Assembly (NCBI GenBank): GCA_013115135.1
Contig: JABANP010000801.1
Coordinates: 1 to 16,767, forward strand
Origin: Perkinsus olseni
Lineage: Eukaryota > Perkinsozoa > Perkinsida > Perkinsidae
Direction of reading: 5' to 3'
Length of the DNA: 16,767 bases
Under the pieces are notes generated by a model. It worked only from the letters and a program-made list of their open reading frames with translations. It did no database searches and had not been told where the DNA came from. Positions 8,133 through 16,767 of the stretch are shown here, in pieces; the first letter of the stretch is position 1; each line of letters opens with the position of its first letter. The translations under genes and the position numbers were made by a program.

Positions 8133-10066
8133 GTTCGTACTCCTACGAGTTCGGTGATCACGGAGGACTCATAGTCATGGCGGACGTTACACGAAGAACG
8201 AGCAATGTTGTCTTCTCGTGGACCGAGGGGGCTGACTGGTGACGACCCTAGGGCTGTGGACTGCGACTACCAGTGACTCGTCCAGGTATGATTTCGAGCT
8301 CGACGGGGGAGCCCTTCCACGTCAACAACATCATCACGTCCGACTCGGCCGCTTCCACTAAGTTCCTGATATATGGCACGCGAGATTACGATAGTGAGCC
8401 GACGCCGATCAGCCAAGCTGTTGATGTCTGAGGACCCCCATAAGGAGCTGTCTTGTCAACTTGTAGATGTGCTTTATCACCTTGACTTCTCATCGATTCT
8501 GCCGAGGACGTGTAGCGGGTATTGGGCCCCCGGATGCTCAGTCAAGCGACTACGAGACGTGGATACCGAGTGCTGGCCTGTGAGTCCCTCCGAGCTCTCC
8601 TCACTGAACGCTTCCACCCTGGAGGTTTCACCCCATTTCTCAACTCGGGTGCCCACTTCGATACTCGCAAAGAAGGCTGCATTTGGCCAGCTACACGCTC
8701 GCTCAGGATCTCCGGCGAGTCGTGCCTCCTCGGGCGTATCACAAGCTATGTCCGCCGCAAGCCACATGCGAAGTGCTTCAACGGTGAGTGGTGCCGCTCT
8801 TCCTTACATCACGCACTGGGCTGATCAGGGGAGAAGTTCGAGAGACCCGTCTTCAAGAACAACTGTCCATGCACGTTCGAAGACTACCACTGCGCGCTCG
8901 GCTTCGCAAGAACGCTGGGCGAATCGGAGTGCAGGCCGGTTGACGTTGATGCGGTACTCACGCTGACGGCGGGCTGGCCTAGTGGAAGTCCATCGCTCGT
9001 CCGCATTAGACCTCACGTTCCTGGAAACAGCATCCTATGATCGCAGGGATGGTCCTTGCAGGTGCTAACTCCAGAAGAGATGGAGTGCACTTCCTCTGGG
9101 GCTTACTTCGCGGATGCCTATCGGAGAGTCCCCGGTGACACTTGCGAGGGAGGCTTCGTGCCACCCAAGGCACAGGTCCCTTGTCCCAGTTTTAGTCCGC
9201 TTTCTAGAGGTACTGGAAGGCCCGCCTCGTCCATGACGGGTGTTGTCTTCTCAGCGGCTTTGATAGCTTTCGCCCTCATCGTGGTCATTATCCTCTTGCT
9301 GATCGGGATGAACCGAGCTGCGGCTGGGTCAGAGGGCAACGGTGGCTTCGAGACTTTGAGGTGGCGCGCTCGCCGAGGATGGCGCGCTTCTCTCGACTGG
9401 TTCACTGCTACTCACAGATACGTGAAGTATGCGACCCTGACCAGAGCCGGCAGGGAGACTGAGGATTATACTAGCGAGAACGAAGGCGAGTGAGACGTCT
9501 CGCTATGATTGTGGGGAGGCGCTGACGGTGTCTCCTAGGCTCGGAGATGCACCATCGCTCGACCAATACTGCGCGAACGTTGGGCGCTCTAAGAAGGGGG
9601 ATGATAATGTGGTGAGGATGATTTACCTCCGTACCATTGATTTGGCTTTAGTCGTTTGAAGTCAGGTGCATCACAACATAGCTAGTGATTCCGAAGAATC
9701 CCTCGATTTTGATTTCGACGACGATGTTGATGCTCTTCGACGGCAGGGGGACCATCAGGTAAGGAAGAAGGTTGAGCCTGATTGGCCACCAAAGGACATG
9801 ATGCATTCAACTCGCTACTCGACTCGAGCTACCGAGTCGACGGCGATAGTAACGGTGCTCATCTTCGCGCCTACTATCCGCAGGTGCGCATGCGTACCGG
9901 TGGCCTCTCCTCCGCGACGTCAGCCGTTCCAAAGCTGCAGGCTCCCGCCTGGCCGAGCCAAGCATTCGACAATGAAGAAATGCGAAATGTGTTTTCACTA
10001 GTGTTTTTCATATCTCGGGCAAGAATACATTGCCGCGTGGTTGTTGATATCTTACGAGTATGTTAA
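8133..10066 (+). CDS. Sortilin-type receptor, 3' exons 1-9, copy B, with altered C terminus
   Basis: Exons 8133-8238, 8274-8393, 8467-8579, about 8707-8783, 8829-8953, 9062-9489, 9539-9611, 9666-9758 and 9884-10066. They encode the end of VPS10, the ten-cysteine module, a transmembrane helix (FALIVVIILLLIGMN) and a cytoplasmic tail with an acidic cluster DSEESLDFDFDDDVD. Exon 6 is uninterrupted here, unlike in copy C. Exon 2 has one extra G (GACGGGGGAGC) and exon 3 one extra C relative to copy C, each shifting the frame; both are run-length changes. The last exon runs through the tandem junction at 9976/9977, so the native end NEDFPLDTD is replaced by NEEMRNVFSLVFF and more, stopping at 10064-10066. 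The 9759-9883 intron is less certain, because one of its other frames is open. The exons of segment L at 3656-4416 splice to this copy in phase. Confidence 0.75.
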
Positions 10067-10295
10067 ATAGATAACTCGAATGATGGAAGGCTAACGTATA
10101 CTATTTACACCCATCGTGGTCTCACGTAAAGAAATGTGTCGCTGAACCAGTGACACTGGGGGCTTTGATGTCGATTGCGGAGCGATATGAAACCAACAGG
10201 ATCATTCAACCAGCATTCAACCAGATGAACTCCACGCGACAAGCACTCCAAGTAACTTCGAAACTAAATTAGCACCAACTCTGTCAAGCTTTGTG
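9977..10295. other. Spacer start, second X copy
   Basis: Same sequence as 4506-4824. Here it abuts the receptor's last exon and supplies its new stop codon. No separate gene is supported. Confidence 0.5.
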
Positions 10296-10335
<40 letters not shown>

Positions 10336-10343
10336 GCAGCAGC
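10296..10343. repeat. (ATC)13(AGC)3 microsatellite
   Basis: Thirteen ATC units (10296-10334) followed by three AGC units. The earlier copy at 4825 has eleven and two. Confidence 0.95.
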
Positions 10344-10380
10344 ACAAACTGTCCACGATCATCGGTTCACGCCGCATGAC

Positions 10381-11048
10381 TCAAAGTGCAACTTTGACGC
10401 TGTGTACGGTATACAGCCTCCAACAAGACGATTCCTTGGTACGATGCTGGGCCCAATAACCATCGAGAACAGAGGTCCTCCGCGGAGAGCCCTCGGAGAG
10501 CAGACCATACCGACAATCGATACCTTCCGCTCCCGCATCGTGTTTCCGATGGCTATGCACGCTGGATACTTTCACCGTCCACCCTTCTACTGTAGAAAAA
10601 GACACGGAAAAGATGCTCAGAGTGAATTGATAAGACAGATGGTGGAGGTTACGCGAAGATGTCTGCTTAGCCCGATGCCGCATAGGTAAGCAAATCAGGA
10701 TACACGCCCCGCACTACGAGTTTGAAACATTTTCATTGCTTTGCTTTTTCCTTCACCTGCATCGGCCATATCATGAGGTCGCTTCCTTCCCCGGTCGGCT
10801 TCCTCCCTTATCTCGCTCCACCATGGAGCTGGAGCCGATCGAGACTGAGAACCGATCACGTTGTCAGTGGCATCAGTGAGGGGATGAACATAGCCAAGTC
10901 GAACGGTAAAGACCGGTTGAGCAGTACGTGAAGTACTCGTCCCCAGTCGCAGCTCGAGGATGAGATTCTTGTCCTCTTCATATCCGGTCTTGCACAGTGT
11001 GATAGAGTTTCGAGCGAGGTTGTTGATACCATAATGAATGTTGTTCAT
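10381..11048 (-). CDS. Antisense candidate gene, exons downstream of the hAT-like element (second X copy)
   Basis: Near-identical repeat of 4901-5568, with exons 11048-10718 and 10589-10381 and the same 128-nt intron. The one coding difference I noticed is Arg to Lys in SHREHD / SHRKHD. Frame and splice sites are kept. The same uncertainty applies as for the first copy. Confidence 0.35.
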
Positions 11049-11097
11049 ACCATGATACTATAATGTTGTTCATACTATGAAGATTCCCAGCTCCTCC

Positions 11098-11534
11098 TAG
11101 GGGTGGGCGCTGCTTTCGTTTCGGTTGGTTCGGTTTGGTTCGGTTTGCCGCAAAGCCTAACCGAAATAAGACGCCCGATTCGGTTCGGGCTCTACACCGA
11201 TTTCGGTTTGTCTTTTTTGTCGATTTCGGTTCGTTTTTGTCAATTTCGGTTCGCTGTCGGCCGATTTCATGCATGCTGCATCAATGCATGCATGTATGCT
11301 TGGAGTGGGTGTGACCTCCTATTTAGCACCGTTAGTCTAGTAACGGTGCGAGGCTCACTATAGAGGTTCCAGCGATGTGCGATGGCTGCACTGAGTCCTA
11401 TGATTGGGCCAGCCGAACCGAATCAGCCGAAACGAACCAACCGAACTCGGCGAACCGAACTCACCGAAACAATCTCGGGGCCATCGAACCGAATCGCACC
11501 GAACTATGATTTTGTCTTTCGGTGCCCACCTCTA
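11098..11534. mobile_element. hAT-like non-autonomous element (MITE), copy C, complete
   Basis: A 437-bp element with the same ends, TAGGGGTGGGC and GCCCACCTCTA, and the same flanking duplication (11090-11097 GCTCCTCC, 11535-11542 GCTCCTTC). It shares internal details with copy A (GGGCGCTGC start, the extra TTTTTGTCAATTTCGG block) rather than with copy B. The insertion site is identical in all copies, so it inserted once, before the duplications. Confidence 0.75.
11326..11349. repeat. Hairpin inside the hAT-like element, copy C
   Basis: Perfect GCACCGTTA / TAACGGTGC stem with loop GTCTAG. Confidence 0.8.
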
Positions 11535-12504
11535 GCTCCTTCGTAGTTGACCAGTGGCCCCGCTGACAACGGTATATTCACTGAGAAGGTTTGGAATGCT
11601 GCTTCGCTCTCGGGTTCAACGCCGACCTCTTCCGAGCTTAACGAGAAATTCTCATTCTCTGTAGCTGCCGCTTCGCGACGGTTGACTGGGGCAATTGTTG
11701 TGGCTGCAGTCATTTCCTTGGCGACAATCTGTTGCTTTTTGCCGTGAACCTGCCCGACCCACCACGGCTGATGGACTCGCTGTGCGGGTTGCTTGTGCAT
11801 CAACACTGGATTGACGAGGATCCTCGATTTTTTATGGAGAACTAGTACTCCGAGAAACAGGTACCAATCTCCTAATACCGAACATAGCTTTATATTCCTC
11901 CAGACCGGGACGTTCGTTTCAGGACGCCCGAATTGAGCATGTATCGGCACTGAGAATCTTCTATAGGAATCCCTCAGTTTTCTTCCATCGCGGTTACTCG
12001 CACGTATCGTATAATAGCATTGCTCGAATCCCTTGGCCTCGCCCGAACCCAGAAAGGCCTTGTGACAGCACAGTTGCTTGAGTCCTCCAAAATCAGCTCA
12101 CCGATGTGAGTGACTTTCCACTGCTGAGTCACTTGCCCGCTGAGGGCCATCGTGATGTGCGGGGCAGTTCCATCATGCCCCTCCAGACTAACGTCCATGC
12201 TGATATTTTGTAGTGTGCCTATCGAGTTCACTCGACCCTTGTAATGCCCAGCTTTGATAACTGGACGGGGAGCCTCGACCCAAAGCACAAGCAGTTGCAG
12301 TGAGAAGACGGCCAATCGATAAAGATAAGCGACTGGTATTTCGGAGGGTCCAAGAATATATAATAGCGAGAGTCTGCAGAGGCCGTTCCCTGACTGGTGA
12401 ATCTCTGCGGCAACCAGACGACCACGATGAGTGAGGAAAGGCACTAAGTCCCGGGCCGGGGCCTTCGGCGGAGTGCGCCCTTGTGATTCACGCTCGAAGT
12501 CTCT
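11504..12504 (-). CDS. Antisense candidate gene, exons upstream of the hAT-like element, copy C
   Basis: Same structure as 6029-7029: exons ending at 12102, then 12058-11998, then 11960-11504, with 43- and 37-nt introns. All frames match copy B. The only protein change I noticed is one residue near the C terminus inside the hAT-like element. Two copies keeping the same long frame over about 1 kb gives mild support for coding. Because the copies are so similar overall, it does not prove selection. Confidence 0.4.
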
Positions 12505-12596
12505 CTACCTGCGTTTGACATGCAAGGGGACCTCGTCCGCCCCCTGTAGTCCTGCAACCACTCACGAGGATCTTGGCATTATCATTTGACATGAAT

Positions 12597-12619
12597 GATG
12601 ATATCGCGGCGATGTCATC
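12597..12619. repeat. 23-bp near-palindrome, copy C
   Basis: Same sequence as at 1494-1516. Confidence 0.6.
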
Positions 12620-12820
12620 TTAATGCCCACACGTACTTAATCTAGCTGGTATGTAGGCAGGATTTTCTTGCAATTACCGTAGGACTGATAACCGCCTGCC
12701 GGCTCCGAAGTCGATTATCGTCGCTCGACGACAATGGAGATCACGCAGAGGGACTGATTCCGTACCCGAGATGCCCGAGTGCCGCCGGGGCTTCAAGCAT
12801 CGTTGGGAAGACTCAAGACC

Positions 12821-13003
12821 TCAGACATCGGTACGATCCGTCACTGACGGACCGTCAGTGACTAGGCAATGATCCAAAAAGCTTGGTATATGTGCACCGC
12901 TTCTGCCACGTTTTTCAACATCGACGGCCTCTTGTCTACTGCGTTTTCTCGGAGTAAGTGCGTACTGCGTGAGCCCTCGTGAGAGCCCCGGGATGGAGGG
13001 CAT
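12821..13003 (-). CDS. Possible 5' exon of the antisense gene, copy C
   Basis: Minus-strand frame from an ATG at 13003, beginning MPSIPGLSRG as in copy A. It ends a few codons earlier because one G is missing from a run near 12831. The upstream side is already inside the diverged patch. Coding status is uncertain. Confidence 0.2.
   Translation of the reverse strand: MPSIPGLSRGLTQYALTPRKRSRQEAVDVEKRGRSGAHIPSFLDHCLVTDGPSVTDRTDV
12840..12862. repeat. Perfect inverted repeat, copy C
   Basis: GTCACTGACGG-A-CCGTCAGTGAC, as in copy B. Confidence 0.65.
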
Positions 13004-13006
13004 ATT

Positions 13007-13033
13007 GAGAGTGTGGTACAGTCGCACACTCTC
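13007..13033. repeat. Hairpin GAGAGTGTG / CACACTCTC, copy C
   Basis: Stem kept, loop changed (GTACAGTCG in place of GGACTGCCG). It sits at the edge of the diverged patch. Confidence 0.6.
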
Positions 13034-13586
13034 GACCGAGGTTTTCAGTTAGGCCAATTGTCGGGCTTGCAAGAAAAGTGGCTTAGGTTCAGAAAGCCCA
13101 CGCAATTAAAGTGTGGAGAGTTGTAATTTTCCCCACGGGTGGCCAACCGCGTCTTGGTTTCAGCTACAACACACAGAATAGCTAACGGAATTTCGTCTCT
13201 AACTTCGATTCGGAAGGGCCGAAGAATCGATCTCCTCCTCCTCCTTGGAGCACCGCGCCTGATGGATTGGCCGAAGTTTCTATTCTAGCAGGGGAAGGCT
13301 TTCGTACTCTCGACGGTCTAAAACGCTTTGTCTTGAAATGAAATCTTGGTGTATGCATAGAATCTGTATAACCTCAATTTCATATTAATCTATGCTAATT
13401 AAATATGGAAACGTCCAGATTCAGTAATGATGGAGTTGCACCCGTCTCTCGCTAAGCTGAAGGTTCTCGTCGCGTAGTGTTTTACTGATCGTGGTACACG
13501 CTGGCGACAAGCATATCGAGCGTGGAACTCCATTGTATTCTGGATTCCGAAGTTAATATTCATCGAGCGGGACCAATGCCTCCCAG
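13017..13586. other. Diverged, non-coding patch before the copy C 3' exons
   Basis: About 570 bp that differ from copies A and B by many substitutions and several indels, for example loss of about 14 bases after CTCCTCCTCCTCCTT and replacement of the stretch before the acceptor. Sequence on both sides is almost identical between copies. The inverted repeat GACCTTAA / TTAAGGTC of copies A and B is lost. The acceptor (CCTCCCAG at 13586) remains usable. No gene is seen. Confidence 0.75.
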
Positions 13587-15454
13587 GTTCGTACTCCTAC
13601 GAGTTCGGTGATCACGGAGGACTCATAGTCATGGCGGACGTTACACGAAGAACGAGCAATGTTGTCTTCTCGTGGACCGAGGGGGCTGACTGGTGACGAC
13701 CCTAGGGCTGTGGACTGCGACTACCAGTGACTCGTCCAGGTATGATTTCGAGCTCGACGGGGAGCCCTTCCACGTCAACAACATCATCACGTCCGACTCG
13801 GCCGCTTCCACTAAGTTCCTGATATATGGCACGCGAGATTACGATAGTGAGCCGACGCCGATCAGCCAAGCTGTTGATGTCTGAGGACCCCCATAAGGAG
13901 CTGTCTTGTCAACTTGTAGATGTGCTTTATCACCTTGACTTCTCATCGATTCTGCCGAGGACGTGTAGCGGGTATTGGGCCCCGGATGCTCAGTCAAGCG
14001 ACTACGAGACGTGGATACCGAGTGCTGGCCTGTGAGTCCCTCCGAGCTCTCCTCACTGAACGCTTCCACCCTGGAGGTTTCACCCCATTTCTCAACTCGG
14101 GTGCCCACTTCGATACTCGCAAAGAAGGCTGCATTTGGCCAGCTACACGCTCGCTCAGGATCTCCGGCGAGTCGTGCCTCCTCGGGCGTATCACAAGCTA
14201 TGTCCGCCGCAAGCCACATGCGAAGTGCTTCAACGGTGAGTGGTGCCGCTCTTCCTTACATCACGCACTGGGCTGATCAGGGGAGAAGTTCGAGAGACCC
14301 GTCTTCAAGAACAACTGTCCATGCACGTTCGAAGACTACCACTGCGCGCTCGGCTTCGCAAGAACGCTGGGCGAATCGGAGTGCAGGCCGGTTGACGTTG
14401 ATGCGGTACTCACGCTGACGGCGGGCTGGCCTAGTGGAAGTCCATCGCTCGTCCGCATTAGACCTCACGTTCCTGGAAACAGCATCCTATGATCGCAGGG
14501 ATGGTCCTTGCAGGTGCTAACTCCAGAAGAGATGGAGTGCACTTCCTCTGGGGCTTACTTCGCGGATGCCTATCGGAGAGTCCCCGGTGACACTTGCGAG
14601 GGAGGCTTCGTGCCACCCAAGGCACAGGTCCCTTGTCCCAGTTTTTTAGTCCGCTTTCTAGAGGTACTGGAAGGCCCGCCTCGTCCATGACGGGTGTTGT
14701 CTTCTCAGCGGCTTTGATAGCTTTCGCCCTCATCGTGGTCATTATCCTCTTGCTGATCGGGATGAACCGAGCTGCGGCTGGGTCAGAGGGCAACGGTGGC
14801 TTCGAGACTTTGAGGTGGCGCGCTCGCCGAGGATGGCGCGCTTCTCTCGACTGGTTCACTGCTACTCACAGATACGTGAAGTATGCGACCCTGACCAGAG
14901 CCGGCAGGGAGACTGAGGATTATACTAGCGAGAACGAAGGCGAGTGAGACGTCTCGCTATGATTGTGGGGAGGCGCTGACGGTGTCTCCTAGGCTCGGAG
15001 ATGCACCATCGCTCGACCAATACTGCGCGAACGTTGGGCGCTCTAAGAAGGGGGATGATAATGTGGTGAGGATGATTTACCTCCGTACCATTGATTTGGC
15101 TTTAGTCGTTTGAAGTCAGGTGCATCACAACATAGCTAGTGATTCCGAAGAATCCCTCGATTTTGATTTCGACGACGATGTTGATGCTCTGCGACGGCAG
15201 GGGGACCATCAGGTAAGGAAGAAGGTTGAGCCTGATTGGCCACCAAAGGACATGATGCATTCAACTCGCTACTCGACTCGAGCTACCGAGTCGACGGCGA
15301 TAGTAACGGTGCTCATCTTCGCGCCTACTATCCGCAGGTGCGCATGCGTACCGGTGGCCTCTCCTCCGCGACGTCAGCCGTTCCAAAGCTGCAGGCTCCC
15401 GCCTGGCCGAGCCAAGCATTCGACAATGAAGATTTCCCCCTCGATACGGATTGA
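13587..15454 (+). CDS. Sortilin-type receptor, 3' exons 1-9, copy C, with native stop
   Basis: Exons 13587-13692, 13728-13846, 13920-14031, 14159-14235, 14281-14405, 14514-14943, 14993-15065, 15120-15212 and 15338-15454. Introns are 35, 73, 127, 45, 108, 49, 54 and 125 nt. Phases agree throughout. The product shows the end of the VPS10 propeller (FGDHGGLIVMAD), then ten cysteines in sortilin order: PRTC, ESCLLG, AKCFNG, NNCPC, DYHC, ESEC, MEC, DTCEGG, VPC. A transmembrane helix (SAALIAFALIVVIILLLIG) and an acidic tail with DSEESLDFDFDDDVD follow, ending NEDFPLDTD and TGA at 15452-15454. Acidic tail clusters in this family guide Golgi-endosome sorting. Only exon 6 is out of frame: six Ts at about 14641-14646 where copies A and B have four, so it is likely a sequence error. 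This is the best-preserved 3' end and joins the unique flank. Confidence 0.85.
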
Positions 15455-15816
15455 GCCGCACCAGTGTTGTTAGTGTCTTGGCCCGGGCTCCGGGATAAGG
15501 TCCGTAGCATGTTTCTACTGAGTGGAGCTGCCGTCAAGGTTGCCTGTTGCGTTGCTCTGGGGACTACAGTAGCTCTCGATACTTTTCGCCTTAGGACCTA
15601 GTGATTCTCGTGATACTGCTGTCCCGATGGAGCTAGCAGCAGAGCGCTCTTGAAAGTTCACTACTCTCGCCTCCATCGCAGATGAGTTGGGCCGGACTGG
15701 TGAAACAGAGACAGTCTATACTTGATGCTTGGCTCGCGGAGCTAGCTGAGAATTCGGTGATGACCTTTTGAGAGGCCTGGCCTATCTCTCCTAGCTTCGG
15801 CAGTTGCATTTTATCA
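15455..15816 (+). other. Unique flank after the receptor gene; possible 5' exons of the next gene
   Basis: The repeats end here. Two short + strand frames could be exons. One runs from 15509 to 15601 and starts MFLLSGAAVKVACCVALG, resembling a signal peptide or a membrane segment. The other is open from about 15636, passes an ATG at 15682 (MSWAGLVKQRQSILDAWLAE) and reaches a TGA at 15769, in the same frame as the gene starting at 15817. A possible donor (GTGATG after AENS) and acceptors (CTCCTAG, TTCGGCAG) exist but do not restore the frame. The splicing is unresolved. Confidence 0.3.
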
Positions 15817-16767
15817 ATGAAATCTCCTGCGCATGTGATGGCCTTGGAGGTCGAGTACTTCCGAGGTTTGATGAATGAGCGCGGCAGGAGAGGGGATCTT
15901 CCGGAGATTTTCGGACACTTCTGTGCGGGGCTGGCTAAGAGGCAGCGGGCTCTGGCTGGGCCTGAGGGGGAGTTGTTGCTGAACCCACCACCATCATACA
16001 TCTTCGTTATGAATGAGGATCTGTGTGGTGTCTATCCCACCCCTACTGGTGTATATATTAGGAAACCATTAGAACGTGGGGAGGAGGTCATGGTACTACA
16101 GCCAGGCTTCCAAGGTACCAAGGCTGTCTACTATTATCATAATAACAAATCACAACTATTCGTATTGTGTGAGGATAATCGTAAGCTGATTATTTATGAC
16201 CTGAGTGCCTCACCAGAGCGGCCCGGAGTTACCTCGGAGATCCTCGGCCTGCCCGGATTGGCGACGTGTTATAGTCGTAAGATGGACATGGTCAGCAACG
16301 ATGACTACATCTTCATCCTCATAGCCACTGGCCATCTCTTCTACATCAACCGGAGGGACATTCGAGACACCGTCCAGGCATACCTAGGCTGGATGGCAGA
16401 TAAATCCCAAGATGGATGTGGCCATCTCGTGCTAGATCCACAGCGACCATGGGCCCTACGTGTCTTCACGGTTGGCTTCCACGCTATCTTTGTAGACGAG
16501 CTTGACCTGTCGCCGCACCCATACCGATCGGGTCATCCGAAGTTCAGGGAGTCGAATACATGGGGGGAACAGGTTGACGCCATCTTAAGCACGCAAGAGG
16601 TTATGACGGTTGTCCCCATAGAACCGGGCTTGTGCAGTATCGTTCTCCGCAAAGGGAATGGTAGATCGAAGCGAGTGGGCGCTCACCTCGAGCTAGCAGA
16701 TGAGCACTTCAGAGAAGAGCGCAGTATGCCCATTCCATTAACCGGCAACTACAAAGAGGCTTATCAC
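15817..16767 (+). CDS. Uncharacterised protein, 3' end beyond the window
   Basis: One uninterrupted frame of 317 codons from ATG at 15817 to the window edge, with no stop. It holds NPPPSYIFVMNEDLCGVY, PTPTGVYIRKPLERGEE, VLQPGFQGTKAVYYYHN, LFVLCEDNRKLIIYDLS and YIFILIATGHLFYINRRD. The pattern of short beta-like stretches (an aromatic or hydrophobic strand, a turn, then LIIYDL or LFYINR) suggests a propeller-like fold, but I recognise no family. No transmembrane segment is seen. The start is uncertain: the same frame continues upstream to a TGA at 15769, and an upstream exon is possible. It is on the same strand as the receptor gene, 360 bp downstream, and shows no functional link to it. Codon choice and frame length make a real gene very likely. 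Confidence 0.8.
   Translation, partial: MKSPAHVMALEVEYFRGLMNERGRRGDLPEIFGHFCAGLAKRQRALAGPEGELLLNPPPSYIFVMNEDLCGVYPTPTGVYIRKPLERGEEVMVLQPGFQGTKAVYYYHNNKSQLFVLCEDNRKLIIYDLSASPERPGVTSEILGLPGLATCYSRKMDMVSNDDYIFILIATGHLFYINRRDIRDTVQAYLGWMADKSQDGCGHLVLDPQRPWALRVFTVGFHAIFVDELDLSPHPYRSGHPKFRESNTWGEQVDAILSTQEVMTVVPIEPGLCSIVLRKGNGRSKRVGAHLELADEHFREERSMPIPLTGNYKEAYH

Larger units (their letters stand above)
4506..9976 (+). repeat. Tandem unit X, first full copy
   Basis: A 5471-bp unit made of spacer (microsatellite, antisense frames, hAT-like element) and the 3' exons of the sortilin-type gene. The next 5454 bp repeat it head to tail. Its left edge lies in the large intron after the central VPS10 exons. 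Its right edge lies in the last coding exon, ten codons before the native stop, so the unit carries all the 3' exons except the final codons. Confidence 0.92.
9977..15430 (+). repeat. Tandem unit X, second full copy
   Basis: Head-to-tail repeat of 4506-9976, starting GAAATGCGAAATG and running to AATGAA, after which the native gene end (GATTTCCCCC and the stop) continues. It has two more ATC units and one more AGC unit in the microsatellite, and a diverged patch at about 13017-13586. Otherwise it is almost identical to the first copy. Confidence 0.92.

Noticed and set aside
8522..8824. + strand frame of 100 codons
   Set aside because: It mixes intron sequence with exon 4 (ESCLLGRITSYV) of the receptor and is not a separate gene.
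8373..8966. Long + strand frame of 197 codons across the receptor's 3' exons
   Set aside because: It runs through introns and leaves the homologous frame at the extra C near 8526. Only its early part (YHLDFSSILPRTCSGYW) is receptor sequence.
15633..16001. Minus-strand frame of 122 codons at the start of the downstream gene
   Set aside because: It is the complement of the 317-codon + strand frame, which is much longer and reads as protein.
1..16767. CRISPR array, prokaryotic operon, tRNA or rRNA genes
   Set aside because: The repeats are 5.5 kb units, not short spaced repeats. Coding sequence is interrupted by GT-AG introns, and no cloverleaf or rRNA core sequence was recognised.

Overview
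This window looks like nuclear DNA of a protist with many very short spliceosomal introns (35-127 nt, GT-AG, all phase-consistent). No bacterial-style operon, rRNA, tRNA or CRISPR array is visible. The intron style, the long uncharacterised reading frame at the right edge and the sortilin-type receptor suggest an alveolate, perhaps Perkinsus-like. The genus is a guess from general knowledge; the eukaryotic call rests on the sequence.

The core of the window is one VPS10-domain (sortilin-type) receptor gene on the + strand, broken up by nested tandem duplications. From left to right: (i) 1-3655, a partial copy with intronic spacer and 3' exons 1-6, cut off inside the transmembrane segment; (ii) 3656-4416, five exons of the central VPS10 domain, which belong upstream of the 3' exons; (iii) 4417-8132, a 3.7 kb intron; (iv) 8133-10066, a second set of 3' exons (end of VPS10, ten-cysteine module, transmembrane segment, acidic tail); (v) 9977-13586, a second copy of the spacer; (vi) 13587-15454, a third set of 3' exons with the native stop codon; (vii) 15455-16767, unique flank with the start of an unrelated uncharacterised gene. 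The unit 4506-9976 is repeated at 9977-15430. The layout can be written as fragment - L - X - X - R, where L-X-R is the ancestral gene.

Each spacer copy holds a roughly 440 bp non-autonomous hAT-like element (terminal repeats TAGGGGTGGGC/TAGAGGTGGGC, 8-bp target duplication GCTCCTCC/GCTCCTTC). It also holds minus-strand open frames that can be joined by short introns in phase, a candidate antisense gene lying inside the sortilin intron and interrupted by the hAT-like element. I do not recognise its product.

Copies differ mostly by single-base length changes in homopolymer runs, which looks like long-read consensus error. Most apparent frameshifts should therefore not be read as pseudogenisation without raw reads. 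Real differences form a mosaic (A resembles C in one part, B resembles C in another, A resembles B in a third), which suggests gene conversion or unequal exchange among copies.
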